Shown here in pieces: positions 8,051 through 17,204 of a stretch of 64,000 bases of DNA. Numbering within the stretch: position 1 is the first letter of the stretch; the number at the start of each line of letters is the position of its first letter. Source of the DNA: Aquimixticola soesokkakensis (GTDB lineage: Bacteria > Pseudomonadota > Alphaproteobacteria > Rhodobacterales > Rhodobacteraceae); the NCBI RefSeq assembly GCF_900172375.1, contig NZ_FWFS01000006.1, positions 186,001-250,000 of the forward strand, in the 5' to 3' direction. A model generated the notes under the pieces. It saw only the letters and a list, made by a program, of their open reading frames with translations, was not told the DNA's origin and did no database searches. The translations under genes and the position numbers were made by a program.

Positions 8051-8391
8051 TGGGCGATGTGCATTTGAACCGCAAGCTGGTTCTGGAAGAGGCGGCGCGC
8101 GTGTCTGACGGGGCGGGCGGCTACGTGGAAACATGGGTCGAGGTGGGCGTTCTCTGGGCGCAGATCACCGCAGCGGGCGCAGGGGCTCAGGCCTCGGTCG
8201 ATTTCCTGACCATCTCGTCGGTGCCTTATCGCGTGGTGGTGCGCAGCGCGCCCCAAGGGTCACCGCGCCGCCCCAAGCCCGCGCAACGCTTTCGCGAAGG
8301 CGGGCGGGTATTTTCCATCATTGCCGTGTCCGAGACCGACACGCTGGGTCGCTATTTGACCTGTCACAGCCGCGAGGAGGTTGCAGCATGA
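8050..8391 (+). CDS. GTA g7, head-tail joining/stopper protein
   Basis: 113-residue head closure protein (SPP1 gp16-like) that seals the connector after packaging. The N-terminal LNRKLVLEEAARVSDGAGGY and the central RPKPAQRFREGGRVFSIIAV are characteristic of phage head-tail joining proteins. ATG at 8050 overlaps the g6 stop (TGATG) and has GGAGG at 8037-8041, spacing 8. The stop overlaps g8 as ATGA. Confidence 0.88.
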   Translation: MGDVHLNRKLVLEEAARVSDGAGGYVETWVEVGVLWAQITAAGAGAQASVDFLTISSVPYRVVVRSAPQGSPRRPKPAQRFREGGRVFSIIAVSETDTLGRYLTCHSREEVAA

Positions 8392-8798
8392 GTTACGGCG
8401 TAGCGGCAGCATTGCAGGCGGCAGTTTACCAGACCCTGGTGAATGACGCAGCGCTTGACGCTTTGGTGGACGGCGCGATTTACGACGCCGCGCCCAGCGG
8501 AACGGTGCCCAGCCTGTATGTGGCCTTGGGTCCGGAGGATGTCATTGACGCCTCGGATGTGTCGGGCGGCGGGGCGCGCCACGAGTTCGTGGTGAGCGTG
8601 GTGTCCGACAGTGCGGGTTTTTTGACCGCCAAACAGGTGGCTGCGGCCATTTCGGATGCGCTGGTTGATGTGGATTTGGTGCTGAGCCGCGGCACGTTGG
8701 TGGGGCTTTGGTTTGCCTCGGCCAAGGCGCGGCGGGTGCAAGACAGTGATGTGCGCCGGATCGATATCCGGTTCGTGGCGCGCGTCGACGACATTTGA
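8388..8798 (+). CDS. GTA g8, tail terminator (DUF3168)
   Basis: 136-residue DUF3168 protein, the tail-terminator ring at the head-proximal end of the tail. It starts MSYGVAAALQAAVYQTL and contains VPSLYVALGPEDV and the HEFVVSVVSD strand typical of the family. The ATG at 8388 overlaps the g7 stop as ATGA and follows GGAGG at 8376-8380; the open frame upstream is a shadow of g7. A 24-nt gap separates it from the tail tube gene. Confidence 0.9.
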   Translation: MSYGVAAALQAAVYQTLVNDAALDALVDGAIYDAAPSGTVPSLYVALGPEDVIDASDVSGGGARHEFVVSVVSDSAGFLTAKQVAAAISDALVDVDLVLSRGTLVGLWFASAKARRVQDSDVRRIDIRFVARVDDI

Positions 8799-8822
8799 CT
8801 TTAACAAAACGGAATCAAGAAC

Positions 8823-9236
8823 ATGGCTGCTCAAAACGGTAAAGACCTTCTGATCAAGCTCGACATGAACGGTGCAGGGCTTTTTGAAACCATTGCGGGT
8901 CTGCGGGCCACGCGCATTTCGTTCAATGCCGAAAGCGTTGATGTGACTTCGCTGGAAAGCGCCGGGGGCTGGCGCGAGCTTCTGGCCGGTGCCGGTGTGA
9001 AAACCGCCGCTATTTCCGGCTCGGGCGTTTTCAAGGATGAAAGCACCGACGAGCGTGCGCGCCAGATCTTTTTCGACGGTGAAATTCCGGTGTTTCAGGT
9101 GATTATTCCCGATTTCGGCATCGTCGAGGGGCCGTTTCAGGTGACCTCGCTCGATTATGCGGGGGCCTATAATGGCGAGGCGACCTATGAGGTGTCGATG
9201 TCCTCGGCGGGGGCGCTGGCCTTCACGGCGGTCTGA
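8823..9236 (+). CDS. GTA g9, major tail tube protein
   Basis: 137-residue TP901-1-type major tail protein whose hexamers form the tail tube. NGKDLLIKLD at the start, VDVTSLES and the SGSGVFKDE segment, and a C-terminal beta stretch YNGEATYEVSMSSAGAL are family hallmarks. The length is normal for GTAs. The stop codon overlaps the following ATG (TGATG). Confidence 0.93.
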   Translation: MAAQNGKDLLIKLDMNGAGLFETIAGLRATRISFNAESVDVTSLESAGGWRELLAGAGVKTAAISGSGVFKDESTDERARQIFFDGEIPVFQVIIPDFGIVEGPFQVTSLDYAGAYNGEATYEVSMSSAGALAFTAV

Positions 9237-9553
9237 TGATGGCCAATCCTCATGCAGGTGAAGTGGCGCTGACCCTGAATGGGGAGCGGCAGGTGTTGAA
9301 GCTGACGCTTGGGGCGTTGGCCGAAGTGGAGGCGGGGCTGGAGACGGACACGCTTGTGGCTTTGGTCGAGCGCTTTGAAGCGGGGCGGTTTTCGACCGCT
9401 GACGTGGTGCGGATCGTTGTTGCGGGTTTGCGCGGCGGCGGATGGCGCGGCAGCTTTGACGATTTGGTCACGGGTGAGATTGCGGGCGGTCCGTTGGAGG
9501 CCGCTCGCGTCGCGGGGGCGCTGCTTGCGCGCGCGTTTACGGTGCCACGATGA
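9236..9553 (+). CDS. GTA g10, tail assembly chaperone-like protein
   Basis: 105-residue gene transfer agent family protein (GTA TfrA-type, DUF3356-like) with GEVALTLNGERQVLKLTLGALAEVE, the conserved N-terminal block that resembles phage tail-tube assembly chaperones. It sits between tail tube and tape measure, where phages encode the G/GT chaperone pair. Two ATGs in tandem (9236, 9239) are possible. It overlaps g10.1 as ATGA. Confidence 0.88.
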   Translation: MMANPHAGEVALTLNGERQVLKLTLGALAEVEAGLETDTLVALVERFEAGRFSTADVVRIVVAGLRGGGWRGSFDDLVTGEIAGGPLEAARVAGALLARAFTVPR

Positions 9554-9762
9554 CGGGCGGTTTCGACTGGCCTGCGCTGATGCGGGTCGGGTTTCGCGGG
9601 CTGGGATTGAAACCTGCGGAATTCTGGGCGCTGACCCCTGCGGAACTGCTGATGCTTTTGGGCGAGGGCGGCGGATCTGCGCCGCTGAACCGCGCGCGGT
9701 TGGATGAGCTGGCGCAGATGTATCCCGATGCGGCGACTTTGAAAGGACAAGGTGATGGCTGA
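9550..9762 (+). CDS. GTA g10.1, small tail assembly chaperone
   Basis: 70-residue phage tail assembly chaperone-like protein (rcc01693 family). FDWPALMRVGFRGLGLKPAEFWALTPAEL matches the conserved W/F-rich core in which the protein recognises the tail proteins. Together with g10 it occupies the slot where lambda-like phages make a frameshifted G/GT pair, here as two overlapping genes. ATGA overlap upstream and an 8-nt overlap with the tape measure gene downstream indicate coupling. Confidence 0.88.
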   Translation: MTGGFDWPALMRVGFRGLGLKPAEFWALTPAELLMLLGEGGGSAPLNRARLDELAQMYPDAATLKGQGDG

Positions 9763-10417
9763 TATCAACGGTTTGGATCGTTTCGACGACAAGATCGCTG
9801 CGATGGAAAGTGCGATGGGCGGGGCGGAGGCGATGGCGGCCGCGTTCAATCAGGAGCTGCTCAAGATGCAGGCGACGATTGCCGATACGGGGCGCGAGGT
9901 CAGTGTGCTCGAACGGGGCATTTCGCGCGGGTTGCGTCGGGCGATTGACGGGTTGGTCTTTGATGGTGACACGCTGTCACAGGCGCTGAAGGGCGTTGGC
10001 CAGTCGATGGTCAACGCGGCGTATTCGGCGGCGGTAAAGCCCGTCACAGATCATTTCGGCGGGATTCTGGCGGGTGGTTTGGAAGGCGTCATCCAGGGGT
10101 TGATGCCGTTTGAAAAAGGCGCTGCCTTCGCGCAGGGCCGTGTCACGCCTTTTGCCAATGGCGGTGTGGTGACGAACCCGACTTACTTCCCGATGCGCGG
10201 TGGCACGGGGTTGATGGGTGAGGCGGGCGCCGAAGCGATCATGCCGCTTTCGCGCGGGGCGGATGGCAAGCTTGGGGTGCGCGCGGGCGGCGCGCGCCAG
10301 CCGGTGAATGTCACTTTCAATATTTCCAGCCCCGATGTTGCAGGGTTCCAGCGCTCGCAAAGCCAGATCGCGGCGCAGATGAGCCGTGTTCTGGGGCGGG
10401 GCGCACGCAATCAGTAG
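9755..10417 (+). CDS. GTA g11, short tape measure protein
   Basis: 220-residue tape measure protein, very short compared with siphophages (usually over 600 residues), consistent with the stubby GTA tail. The N-terminal half is helical, then comes a Gly/Ala stretch (FGGILAGGLEGVIQG), then the conserved motif PTYFPMRGGTGLMGEAGAEAIMPL found in tape measure and lambda H C-termini. ATG at 9755 has AAAGGA at 9742-9747, spacing 7; GTG at 9752 is less likely. A 69-nt gap with no obvious signal follows. Confidence 0.9.
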   Translation: MADINGLDRFDDKIAAMESAMGGAEAMAAAFNQELLKMQATIADTGREVSVLERGISRGLRRAIDGLVFDGDTLSQALKGVGQSMVNAAYSAAVKPVTDHFGGILAGGLEGVIQGLMPFEKGAAFAQGRVTPFANGGVVTNPTYFPMRGGTGLMGEAGAEAIMPLSRGADGKLGVRAGGARQPVNVTFNISSPDVAGFQRSQSQIAAQMSRVLGRGARNQ

Positions 10418-10486
10418 GCCAGTCAGTCACATAGTTTTTCATTTTGGCGCGGCGCGGGTCGATGCCACGAGATGGAGGGGAATTCC

Positions 10487-11119
10487 ATGGGTTTTCATGA
10501 AGTAAGATTTCCGGCGAACCTGAGTTTCGGGTCGGTGGGGGGGCCGGAGCGGCGCACCGAGATCGTCACGCTTGCCAACGGTTTTGAAGAACGCAACACG
10601 CCCTGGGCCCATTCGCGCCGGCGCTATGACGCGGGGCTGGGGATGCGATCGCTTGATGATATCGAGCAGATGATTGCATTTTTCGAGGCGCGTCAGGGCC
10701 AGTTGTACGGGTTCCGCTGGAAAGATTGGGCGGATTACAAGACCTCCATCGCGTCGGGCATCGTGTCCCACGAGGATCAGGACATTGCGCTTGGCGATGG
10801 GGTGACGACCGCGTTCCAGCTGATCAAGAACTACACCTCCGGCAGCGTCACCTATGCCCGTCCGATCGCCAAGCCGGTGCTGGGGACGGTGAAAATGGGC
10901 ATTGAGGGTGAACAGCTGTTTGAAGCGGTGCATTGGAGCGTCGATCTGGCGAGCGGCATCGTGACGTTCGTGGATGCGCCCGAGGAAGGGGCGCAGATCA
11001 CCGCCGGATTCGAGTTCGACGTGCCTGTGCGCTTTGATACGGACCGGATTTCCACCTCGGTTGCATCGTTTCAAGCGGGGCAGGTGCCCAATGTTCCGGT
11101 CGTCGAGGTGCGTTTGTGA
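10487..11119 (+). CDS. GTA g12, distal tail protein (DUF2460)
   Basis: 210-residue DUF2460 protein, the distal tail ring (Dit-like) linking tail tube to baseplate hub. Family signature segments are FHEVRFPANLSFGS at the start, WAHSRRRYDAGLG, FFEARQGQLYGFRWKDWADYK and a C-terminal FDVPVRFDTD. ATG at 10487 follows GGAGGGG at 10474-10480 with a 6-nt spacer, ruling out the earlier in-frame start. The stop overlaps g13 as TGATG. Confidence 0.93.
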   Translation: MGFHEVRFPANLSFGSVGGPERRTEIVTLANGFEERNTPWAHSRRRYDAGLGMRSLDDIEQMIAFFEARQGQLYGFRWKDWADYKTSIASGIVSHEDQDIALGDGVTTAFQLIKNYTSGSVTYARPIAKPVLGTVKMGIEGEQLFEAVHWSVDLASGIVTFVDAPEEGAQITAGFEFDVPVRFDTDRISTSVASFQAGQVPNVPVVEVRL

Positions 11120-12003
11120 TGGGGTTTGATGCAGCACTCAAGGCCCATTTGCAAACGGGCACGACGACAACCTGTCGCTGTTGGTCGGTCACGCGGCGCG
11201 ATGGTGCGGTCTACGGGTTTACGGACCACGACATGACCCTGCGCTTTGGGGACATTTCCTATCGCGCCGACACAGGAATGACGGCGACAGCTTTGGAGCA
11301 ATCCACGGGGTTGTCGGTTGATAACTCCGAAGCGATGGGCGTGTTGAATGCGACCTCGATTTCCGAGGCGGATATTTTTGCCGGACGGTTGGACGGGGCC
11401 GAAGTTGTCGCTTGGTTGGTGAATTGGGCTGACGTCGCGCAGCGGGTGATCCTGTACCGTGGCACGATTGGTGAAATCACCCGTGCCGACAGAGGGTTTC
11501 GCGCCGAGTTGCGCGGGCTAACCGAGGCGCTCAATCAGGAGCAGGGGCGTGTCTATCAGGCGCCTTGCGGGGCGATCCTGGGCGACGGGGCCTGCGGTGT
11601 GGATTTGTCGCAGCCGGGCTATTCGGTCGAGCTTGCGGTGGAAACGCTGCGCGACGGCAAGTTTTTCGAGTTTAGCGGCATCGAGGGGTTCGAGGCGCGC
11701 TGGTTCGAGCGCGGGCGCTTTGTGGTTCTTGGCGGTGCGGCGGCCGGTTTGTTCGGGGTGATCAAGAATGATCGCACCAGCGGGGGGCTGCGGCGTATCG
11801 AGCTGTGGGAAGCGCTTAAGGCGGTGGTGGCTCAGGGCGATCTGGTGCGTTTGGAAGCAGGCTGCGACAAACGGGTCGAGACCTGCCGGCTCAAGTTCGA
11901 TAACATGCTGAACTTTCGAGGGTTTCCCGACATTCCTGGCGAGGATTGGCAGATGAGCTATCCGCAATCTGCCAAGATGAACGACGGGGGGAGTCTGCGG
12001 TGA
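11119..12003 (+). CDS. GTA g13, baseplate hub protein (DUF2163)
   Basis: 294-residue DUF2163 / phage BR0599-type hub protein. It carries conserved cysteines grouped near the C-terminal half: CGAILGDGACGVD and AGCDKRVETC, which together provide four Cys. In lambda gpL-type tail-tip proteins such a set binds a [4Fe-4S] cluster, so a cluster here is a reasonable inference. The N-terminal block FTDHDMTLRF is family-typical. ATG at 11119 is chosen over GTG at 11116 because it gives a TGATG overlap. The stop overlaps the peptidase start as GTGA. Confidence 0.92.
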   Translation: MGFDAALKAHLQTGTTTTCRCWSVTRRDGAVYGFTDHDMTLRFGDISYRADTGMTATALEQSTGLSVDNSEAMGVLNATSISEADIFAGRLDGAEVVAWLVNWADVAQRVILYRGTIGEITRADRGFRAELRGLTEALNQEQGRVYQAPCGAILGDGACGVDLSQPGYSVELAVETLRDGKFFEFSGIEGFEARWFERGRFVVLGGAAAGLFGVIKNDRTSGGLRRIELWEALKAVVAQGDLVRLEAGCDKRVETCRLKFDNMLNFRGFPDIPGEDWQMSYPQSAKMNDGGSLR

Positions 12004-12437
12004 GTTCCATTTGGGCTGAGCGCGCGCGGGCGTGGATCGGCACCCCCTATCTGCATCAGCAGTCACTCAAGGGGGTGGGCACGGATTGTCTGGGCCTGCT
12101 GCGCGGTGTGTGGCGCGAGGGGATCGGCGCAGAGCCGGTTGTTGTGCCTGCCTATACCCAAGATTGGTCCGAGGCCGCGCGGGACGAGCGTCTTTGGCGC
12201 GCTGCGGCATGTCATTTGGTTGAAAAGCCCGTGCGCGCGCTGGCAAGCGGCGATGTGATCCTGTTCCGGATGCGCAACGGGGCCGTGGCCAAACATTTGG
12301 GCATCGTTGGCGCGGATCGCCCCAGCGCGAGCTTTATTCACGCCTATAGCGGGCATGGGGTCGTTGAAAGTGCGCTGACCCCGCCGTGGCAACGCCGCAT
12401 CGTTGCGTGCTTTGCGTTTCCAGAGGGAGAAAACTAA
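12000..12437 (+). CDS. GTA g14, NlpC/P60-type cell wall peptidase
   Basis: 145-residue cysteine peptidase thought to open peptidoglycan during DNA delivery. The catalytic Cys is C30 in GTDCLGL, and the His is likely H99 in AKHLGIV, with a second conserved FIHAYSGHG segment (H114/H119). The GTG start overlaps the g13 stop (GTGA) and has GGGGAG six bases upstream; the longer open frame beginning at 11946 lies inside g13. The gene is followed at once by the megatron. Confidence 0.92.
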   Translation: MSSIWAERARAWIGTPYLHQQSLKGVGTDCLGLLRGVWREGIGAEPVVVPAYTQDWSEAARDERLWRAAACHLVEKPVRALASGDVILFRMRNGAVAKHLGIVGADRPSASFIHAYSGHGVVESALTPPWQRRIVACFAFPEGEN

Positions 12438-15400
12438 TGGCGACGATCCTTTTGTCTGCTGTCGGGGCCGCTGCGGGGGCTTCGGTTGGTGGCGGTGTTT
12501 TAGGTCTGTCATCGGTCGTCTTGGGACGCGCGATTGGCGCGACCGTTGGCCGTGTGATTGATCAGAGGTTGCTGGGGAGCGGCGCGCAGGCCGTCGAGAC
12601 TGGCAAGGTCGACCGTTTGCGTTTGACGGGGGCCTCCGAGGGCACGCCTGTGGCGCAAGTGTACGGTCGGATGCGCGTGAATGGCCAGATCATTTGGGCG
12701 ACGCGGTTTTTGGAGCATGTGAGCACATCGGGGGGGAGTGGCAAAGGCACGCCGCGCCAACTGTCGGTCACGAGCTATTCCTACTCGGTCTCGGTTGCGA
12801 TTGCCCTTTGCGAGGGCGAGATTTCGCGGATCGGGCGTATTTGGGCCGATGGCACTGAGATCAGCCGCGATGATCTGAACCTGCGGGTTTACACAGGGTC
12901 GCAAGATCAATTGCCCGATCCCAAGATCGAAGCCGTGGAGGGAACCGGCACGGTTCCGGCCTATCGTGGGATGGCTTATGTGGTGTTCGAGGATTTGGAC
13001 CTTACGCCCTATGGCAATCGCATTCCCCAATTCACCTTCGAGGTGATGCGCCCATCGCAAGAGGCGGTGCCGGATGATTTGACCCACGCGGTCAAAGCGG
13101 TCGCCTTGATCCCGGGGACGGGCGAATATTCGCTGGCCACGCAAGCGGTCTATCTGAAAAAGGGCCCGGGCGAGACCGAGGTGGCCAACCTGCATACGGT
13201 GGGCGCGCGGTCGGATTTCGAGGTCTCGCTTGAAGCTCTGGATGAGGAGCTGCCCAATGCGGGGTCGGTGTCTATGGTCGTGTCCTGGTTTGGCGATGAT
13301 CTGCGCTGCGGGGATTGTGCGATCACGCCCAAGGTCGAACAGACGGTGACCGATGGCACCCCGATGCCTTGGGAGGTGTCCGGGATCAGCCGTGGAGAGG
13401 CCCAAACCGTGCCGACCGACGCCCAAGGTCGGGTGATTTACGGAGGCACGCCCGCGGATGCCTCGGTTGTGCAGGCAATTCAGGCGCTGGGCGCGCGCGA
13501 CAAGAAAGTCGTGTTCTACCCGTTCATTTTGATGGATCAACTGGCCGATAACACGTTGGTCAACCCCTGGACTGGCGAGGTGGGGCAACCGGCGCTGCCG
13601 TGGCGCGGCCGCATCACGACCTCTCTTGCGCCGGGAGTGGCGGGGACAAGTGATGGGACGGCTTTGGCCGATAGCGAGGTCGCGGCATTTTTCGGCGCCG
13701 CCCAAGCGAGCGATTTCACGGCCACGGGGAGTTCTGTCACCTATTCGGGTCCGGCGGAATTTTCCTTTCGGCGGTTCATTCTGCACTATGCGCATCTCTG
13801 CGCTTTGGCGGGGGGCGTGGATGCGTTTTGCATCGGCTCCGAGTTGCGCAGTCTGACGCAAATCCGGGGGGCAAGCGGCTTTCCGGTCGTCACGGCTCTA
13901 AAAGCCCTGGCGGCAGATGTGCGCTCGATTTTGGGGGAGGCCTGCAAGATCGGCTATGCCGCGGATTGGAGCGAATATTTCGGCTATCAGGTCGATGGAA
14001 ACCTCTACTTCCACCTCGATCCGCTCTGGGCGGATGAGAACATAGATTTCATCGGGATCGACAACTATATGCCGATGTCCGATTGGCGCGACACCGAGGG
14101 CGAAGCCGACGCGGCGTATGGGACGATCTACAACCTCGACTACCTGCGCGACAATATCGAGGGCGGGGAGGGCTATGATTGGTATTATGCCTATGACGAG
14201 CACCGCGACGCACAGATCCGCACGCCCATCACCGATGGCGCCTATAACGAGCCGTGGGTATATCGCTACAAAGACATACGTGGATGGTGGGAGAATGCCC
14301 ATTTCGAGCGGATCGCCGGGGTGCGTTCTGGCACAGCGACCGCGTGGGTGCCGCAATCCAAGCCGATTTGGTTTACCGAAATCGGCTGTGCGGCGATCGA
14401 CAAGGCAACGAACCAGCCCAACAAGTTCCTTGACGCAAAATCCTCGGAAAACGCTTTGCCGCATTATTCTGACGGACGGCGCGACGAGTATATCCAGATG
14501 CAGTATTTGCGGGCCATTTATGGATATTGGGGGGATGCGGCGCATAACCCGATGTCCGAGGTCTACGCCGGGCCGATGATCGACATGGAGCGCGCTCATG
14601 TTTGGGCATGGGATGCGCGCCCCTATCCGGCGTTTCCGGCCAATTCCGAGGTCTGGTCGGATGCGGAAAACTACCGCAAGGGGCATTGGATCAACGGGCG
14701 CTCGACGGCGCGTCCTTTGTCGGATGTGGTGCGCGAGATTTGCGCGCGCTCGGGAGCCCGCGCGCCAGAGGTGGATGCGCTGCACGGGCTTGTGCGGGGC
14801 TATAGCGTGTCGGATGGCGGGACCGCGCGTCAGGCATTGCAGCCTTTGCAGCTTGCCTACGGGTTTGACGTGATCGAACGTGATGGCGCGCTACGCTTTA
14901 TCAACCGAACCGGCGCGCAAGACGGTGCGGTCGATGCCCAAACGCTGGCGGTTTCATCAAGTGAGTCCAGCACCTTCGAGATGATCCGTGCACCGGAGGC
15001 CGAAGTGGCGGGGCGCGTTCGGTTTACCTTTGCCGATTTCGACAACGATTATAGTGCGCGCTCTGAGGAGGCGATCCATCCGGATGAAGAAAGCCGGTTG
15101 GTGACCAGTACGGAGTTTCCGCTTGCGCTGACCCGCGCCGAGGGGCGCGCTGTCGTGGAGCGCTGGCTTGCCGAGAGCCGGATTGCGCGCGACATGGCCA
15201 AATGGGCCTTTCCGCCGTCCATCGCGGATGTCGGCGCGGGGGATGTCGTCGCAGTCGCGCAGGACGGTGTATCGACATTGTACCGGATTGATCATGTGAC
15301 CGATGCGGGGCTGCGCCAGATCGATGCGGTGCGGATCGAAGCCGAGACCTACGAGCCATCGCAAGCCGCAGAGGATACGATTGGCACCAGCGCCTTTGTG

Positions 15401-16339
15401 CCGCCTTTGCCGGTATTCGGGCTGTTCCTCGATCTGCCGTTGCTGACGGGCCAGGAGGTGCCGTTTGCGCCGCATGTCGCCGCGACGGCAAACATCTGGC
15501 CCGGAACGGCTGCGCTGTATTCGGCAATCAGCGATGCGGGCTACACCCTCAATACGCTGATCACCGAGCGCGCTGTGATCGGTGTGACGCAGACGGGCCT
15601 TGGCGCGGCTGCGGGCGGTCTTTGGGATCGGGGAGAGGCGCTGCGCGTCAAGCTGATTTCGGGGGCGCTAACCACGGCCGATCAGGCGTCTGTTCTGAAC
15701 GGTGCGAACATGATGGCGATCGGGGATGGCACATCGGGACATTGGGAGGTGTTCCAGTTCGCCACAGCAACCCTTGTCGGTGCCCGGACCTATGAGCTTT
15801 CCGAGCGGCTGCGTGGTCAGTTTGGCACCTCTGCGCTGGGCGCTGAATGGCCTGCGGGATCCTACGTTGTGTTGCTCAATTCTGCTCCTAAGCAGATCGA
15901 GCTGGCAAGCTCAGAACGCGGTCTTGCGCGGCACTACCGGATTGGACCGTCGCTGCGGCCCTTTGATGATCCGAGCTACGAGCATCTGGTTGAGGCCTTT
16001 GCGGGGATCGGTTTGCGGCCCTACGCGCCATGCCATCTGACTCCGGTGCGCGTGGAAAACGGTGCGATCCGTTTTGACTGGATTCGCCAAACCCGCATCG
16101 ATGGCGACAGTTGGGAAGCCTTTGAAGTGCCGCTGGGCGAGGCGAGCGAGCGCTACGCCGTAGACGTGATCGTGAACGGCAACATCCAGCGATCTGTGAT
16201 CGTGACCAGCCCGAGCTGGACCTACACAAGCGCGCAGCGCGCAGCGGATGGTGCCTTGGGTGCCTTTACACTGCAAGTCGCGCAAATTTCCGACGCTTTT
16301 GGCGCGGGCCTGACCACAAGGATTGATATCAATGACTGA
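12437..16339 (+). CDS. GTA g15, megatron (baseplate/host-contact protein)
   Basis: 1300-residue protein forming the central fibre and tail-tip structure that penetrates the recipient envelope. It starts with a Gly/Ala-rich hydrophobic segment (residues 1-40), has phage-tail domains at about 80-330, a glycoside hydrolase-like TIM barrel (GTA_TIM) at about 370-750, recognisable from DAFCIGSELRSLTQ, DFIGIDNYMPMSDW and WFTEIGCAAIDK (barrel strands with acidic residues), and a phage-tail (PF13550-type) domain after 780. ATG at 12437 overlaps the g14 stop (TAATG) and has GAGGGAGA upstream. Size matches RcGTA g15 (about 1300). Confidence 0.94.
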   Translation: MATILLSAVGAAAGASVGGGVLGLSSVVLGRAIGATVGRVIDQRLLGSGAQAVETGKVDRLRLTGASEGTPVAQVYGRMRVNGQIIWATRFLEHVSTSGGSGKGTPRQLSVTSYSYSVSVAIALCEGEISRIGRIWADGTEISRDDLNLRVYTGSQDQLPDPKIEAVEGTGTVPAYRGMAYVVFEDLDLTPYGNRIPQFTFEVMRPSQEAVPDDLTHAVKAVALIPGTGEYSLATQAVYLKKGPGETEVANLHTVGARSDFEVSLEALDEELPNAGSVSMVVSWFGDDLRCGDCAITPKVEQTVTDGTPMPWEVSGISRGEAQTVPTDAQGRVIYGGTPADASVVQAIQALGARDKKVVFYPFILMDQLADNTLVNPWTGEVGQPALPWRGRITTSLAPGVAGTSDGTALADSEVAAFFGAAQASDFTATGSSVTYSGPAEFSFRRFILHYAHLCALAGGVDAFCIGSELRSLTQIRGASGFPVVTALKALAADVRSILGEACKIGYAADWSEYFGYQVDGNLYFHLDPLWADENIDFIGIDNYMPMSDWRDTEGEADAAYGTIYNLDYLRDNIEGGEGYDWYYAYDEHRDAQIRTPITDGAYNEPWVYRYKDIRGWWENAHFERIAGVRSGTATAWVPQSKPIWFTEIGCAAIDKATNQPNKFLDAKSSENALPHYSDGRRDEYIQMQYLRAIYGYWGDAAHNPMSEVYAGPMIDMERAHVWAWDARPYPAFPANSEVWSDAENYRKGHWINGRSTARPLSDVVREICARSGARAPEVDALHGLVRGYSVSDGGTARQALQPLQLAYGFDVIERDGALRFINRTGAQDGAVDAQTLAVSSSESSTFEMIRAPEAEVAGRVRFTFADFDNDYSARSEEAIHPDEESRLVTSTEFPLALTRAEGRAVVERWLAESRIARDMAKWAFPPSIADVGAGDVVAVAQDGVSTLYRIDHVTDAGLRQIDAVRIEAETYEPSQAAEDTIGTSAFVPPLPVFGLFLDLPLLTGQEVPFAPHVAATANIWPGTAALYSAISDAGYTLNTLITERAVIGVTQTGLGAAAGGLWDRGEALRVKLISGALTTADQASVLNGANMMAIGDGTSGHWEVFQFATATLVGARTYELSERLRGQFGTSALGAEWPAGSYVVLLNSAPKQIELASSERGLARHYRIGPSLRPFDDPSYEHLVEAFAGIGLRPYAPCHLTPVRVENGAIRFDWIRQTRIDGDSWEAFEVPLGEASERYAVDVIVNGNIQRSVIVTSPSWTYTSAQRAADGALGAFTLQVAQISDAFGAGLTTRIDIND

Positions 16340-17042
16340 CACACCCCGTTTTGACCTGCCCTTGCTGCAAGCCGCACAAGCGCAAAAACATGTGACTGTG
16401 AATGAGGCGCTCGCGCGGATTGACGCGGTTATTCAATGCACTGTGCAGGGCGCCTTTGGCAACACGCCCCCGGTAACGGCGAGCGAGGGCGCCTGTTTCG
16501 TCGTCGGCGCGGCCCCTGTGAATGACTGGGCAAGCCACGCGGGGGAGATCGCGTTGTTTGTAAACAACGGCTGGGCCTTTGTCGTGCCAACTGCGGGGTT
16601 TCGCGCCTATCGCAGCGACACCGGGCAATGGATGGTCTTTGACGGTGAGGCTTGGCAATTCGATCTTGTCACTGTGACACCCAACGGGGCTGGCATGGGG
16701 TTTCACACGGCAGAAATCGACCATGTCGTGAGCGCGGGCGCCAGCAGCGCGGTGACCTACGCAATCCCGGGTAACGCCGTTGTCTATGGGGTGACGGGGC
16801 GGGTTGTCACGGATATCACGGGCACGGCGACGGGGTTTTCGCTGGGCGTTGCGGGATCGACAAACCGCTATGGATCGGGCCTGTCGCTTGCTGCGGGAAG
16901 TTGGTTGCGCGGGCTGACGGGCACGCCCTTGACCTATTACGGGGACGAGGATCTCGTTCTGAGCGCGGAAGGTGGCACGTTTTCAGGCGGCACAATTCGC
17001 CTTGCCGTGCATTACGCGACCTTTGCTTTGCCGCGCGCCTGA
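16332..17042 (+). CDS. DUF2793 protein, probable GTA spike/fibre component
   Basis: 236-residue protein. The first 100 residues (FDLPLLQAAQAQKHVTVNEA, then GAFRAYRSDTGQWMVFDG) form the DUF2793 domain found next to or in GTA structural genes; the C-terminal half is beta-rich and Gly/Ser/Thr-rich, as in trimeric receptor-binding fibres. It overlaps the megatron stop by 8 nt and ends just before a terminator, so it is the last gene of the operon. A role in recipient surface binding, like R. capsulatus head spikes, is inferred from context. Confidence 0.75.
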   Translation: MTDTPRFDLPLLQAAQAQKHVTVNEALARIDAVIQCTVQGAFGNTPPVTASEGACFVVGAAPVNDWASHAGEIALFVNNGWAFVVPTAGFRAYRSDTGQWMVFDGEAWQFDLVTVTPNGAGMGFHTAEIDHVVSAGASSAVTYAIPGNAVVYGVTGRVVTDITGTATGFSLGVAGSTNRYGSGLSLAAGSWLRGLTGTPLTYYGDEDLVLSAEGGTFSGGTIRLAVHYATFALPRA

Positions 17043-17073
17043 TCGCGCCATTTTGTTTGACTGCATCTTCTTT

Positions 17074-17104
17074 GGGTCGTGCCATTTGGCGCGGCCCGTT
17101 TTTT
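17074..17104 (+). terminator. Intrinsic terminator of the GTA operon
   Basis: A 10-bp stem (17074-17083 with 17088-17097, two G-U pairs, ATTT loop) is followed by a run of six T at 17099-17104. It sits 31 nt after the DUF2793 stop and before cysE. Confidence 0.8.
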
Positions 17105-17204
17105 GCGTTTTGGTGCAGAAAATACAGCGCCGTATCTGGGATAGTCGATGCGCGCGCCCTATGTTAGACTTCGCAGCATAAGAAACAGACCAAAGGCATG
17201 TGAC

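Noticed and set aside
2307-17042. Prophage
   Set aside because: No integrase, repressor, replication or lysis genes and gene order matches RcGTA exactly.
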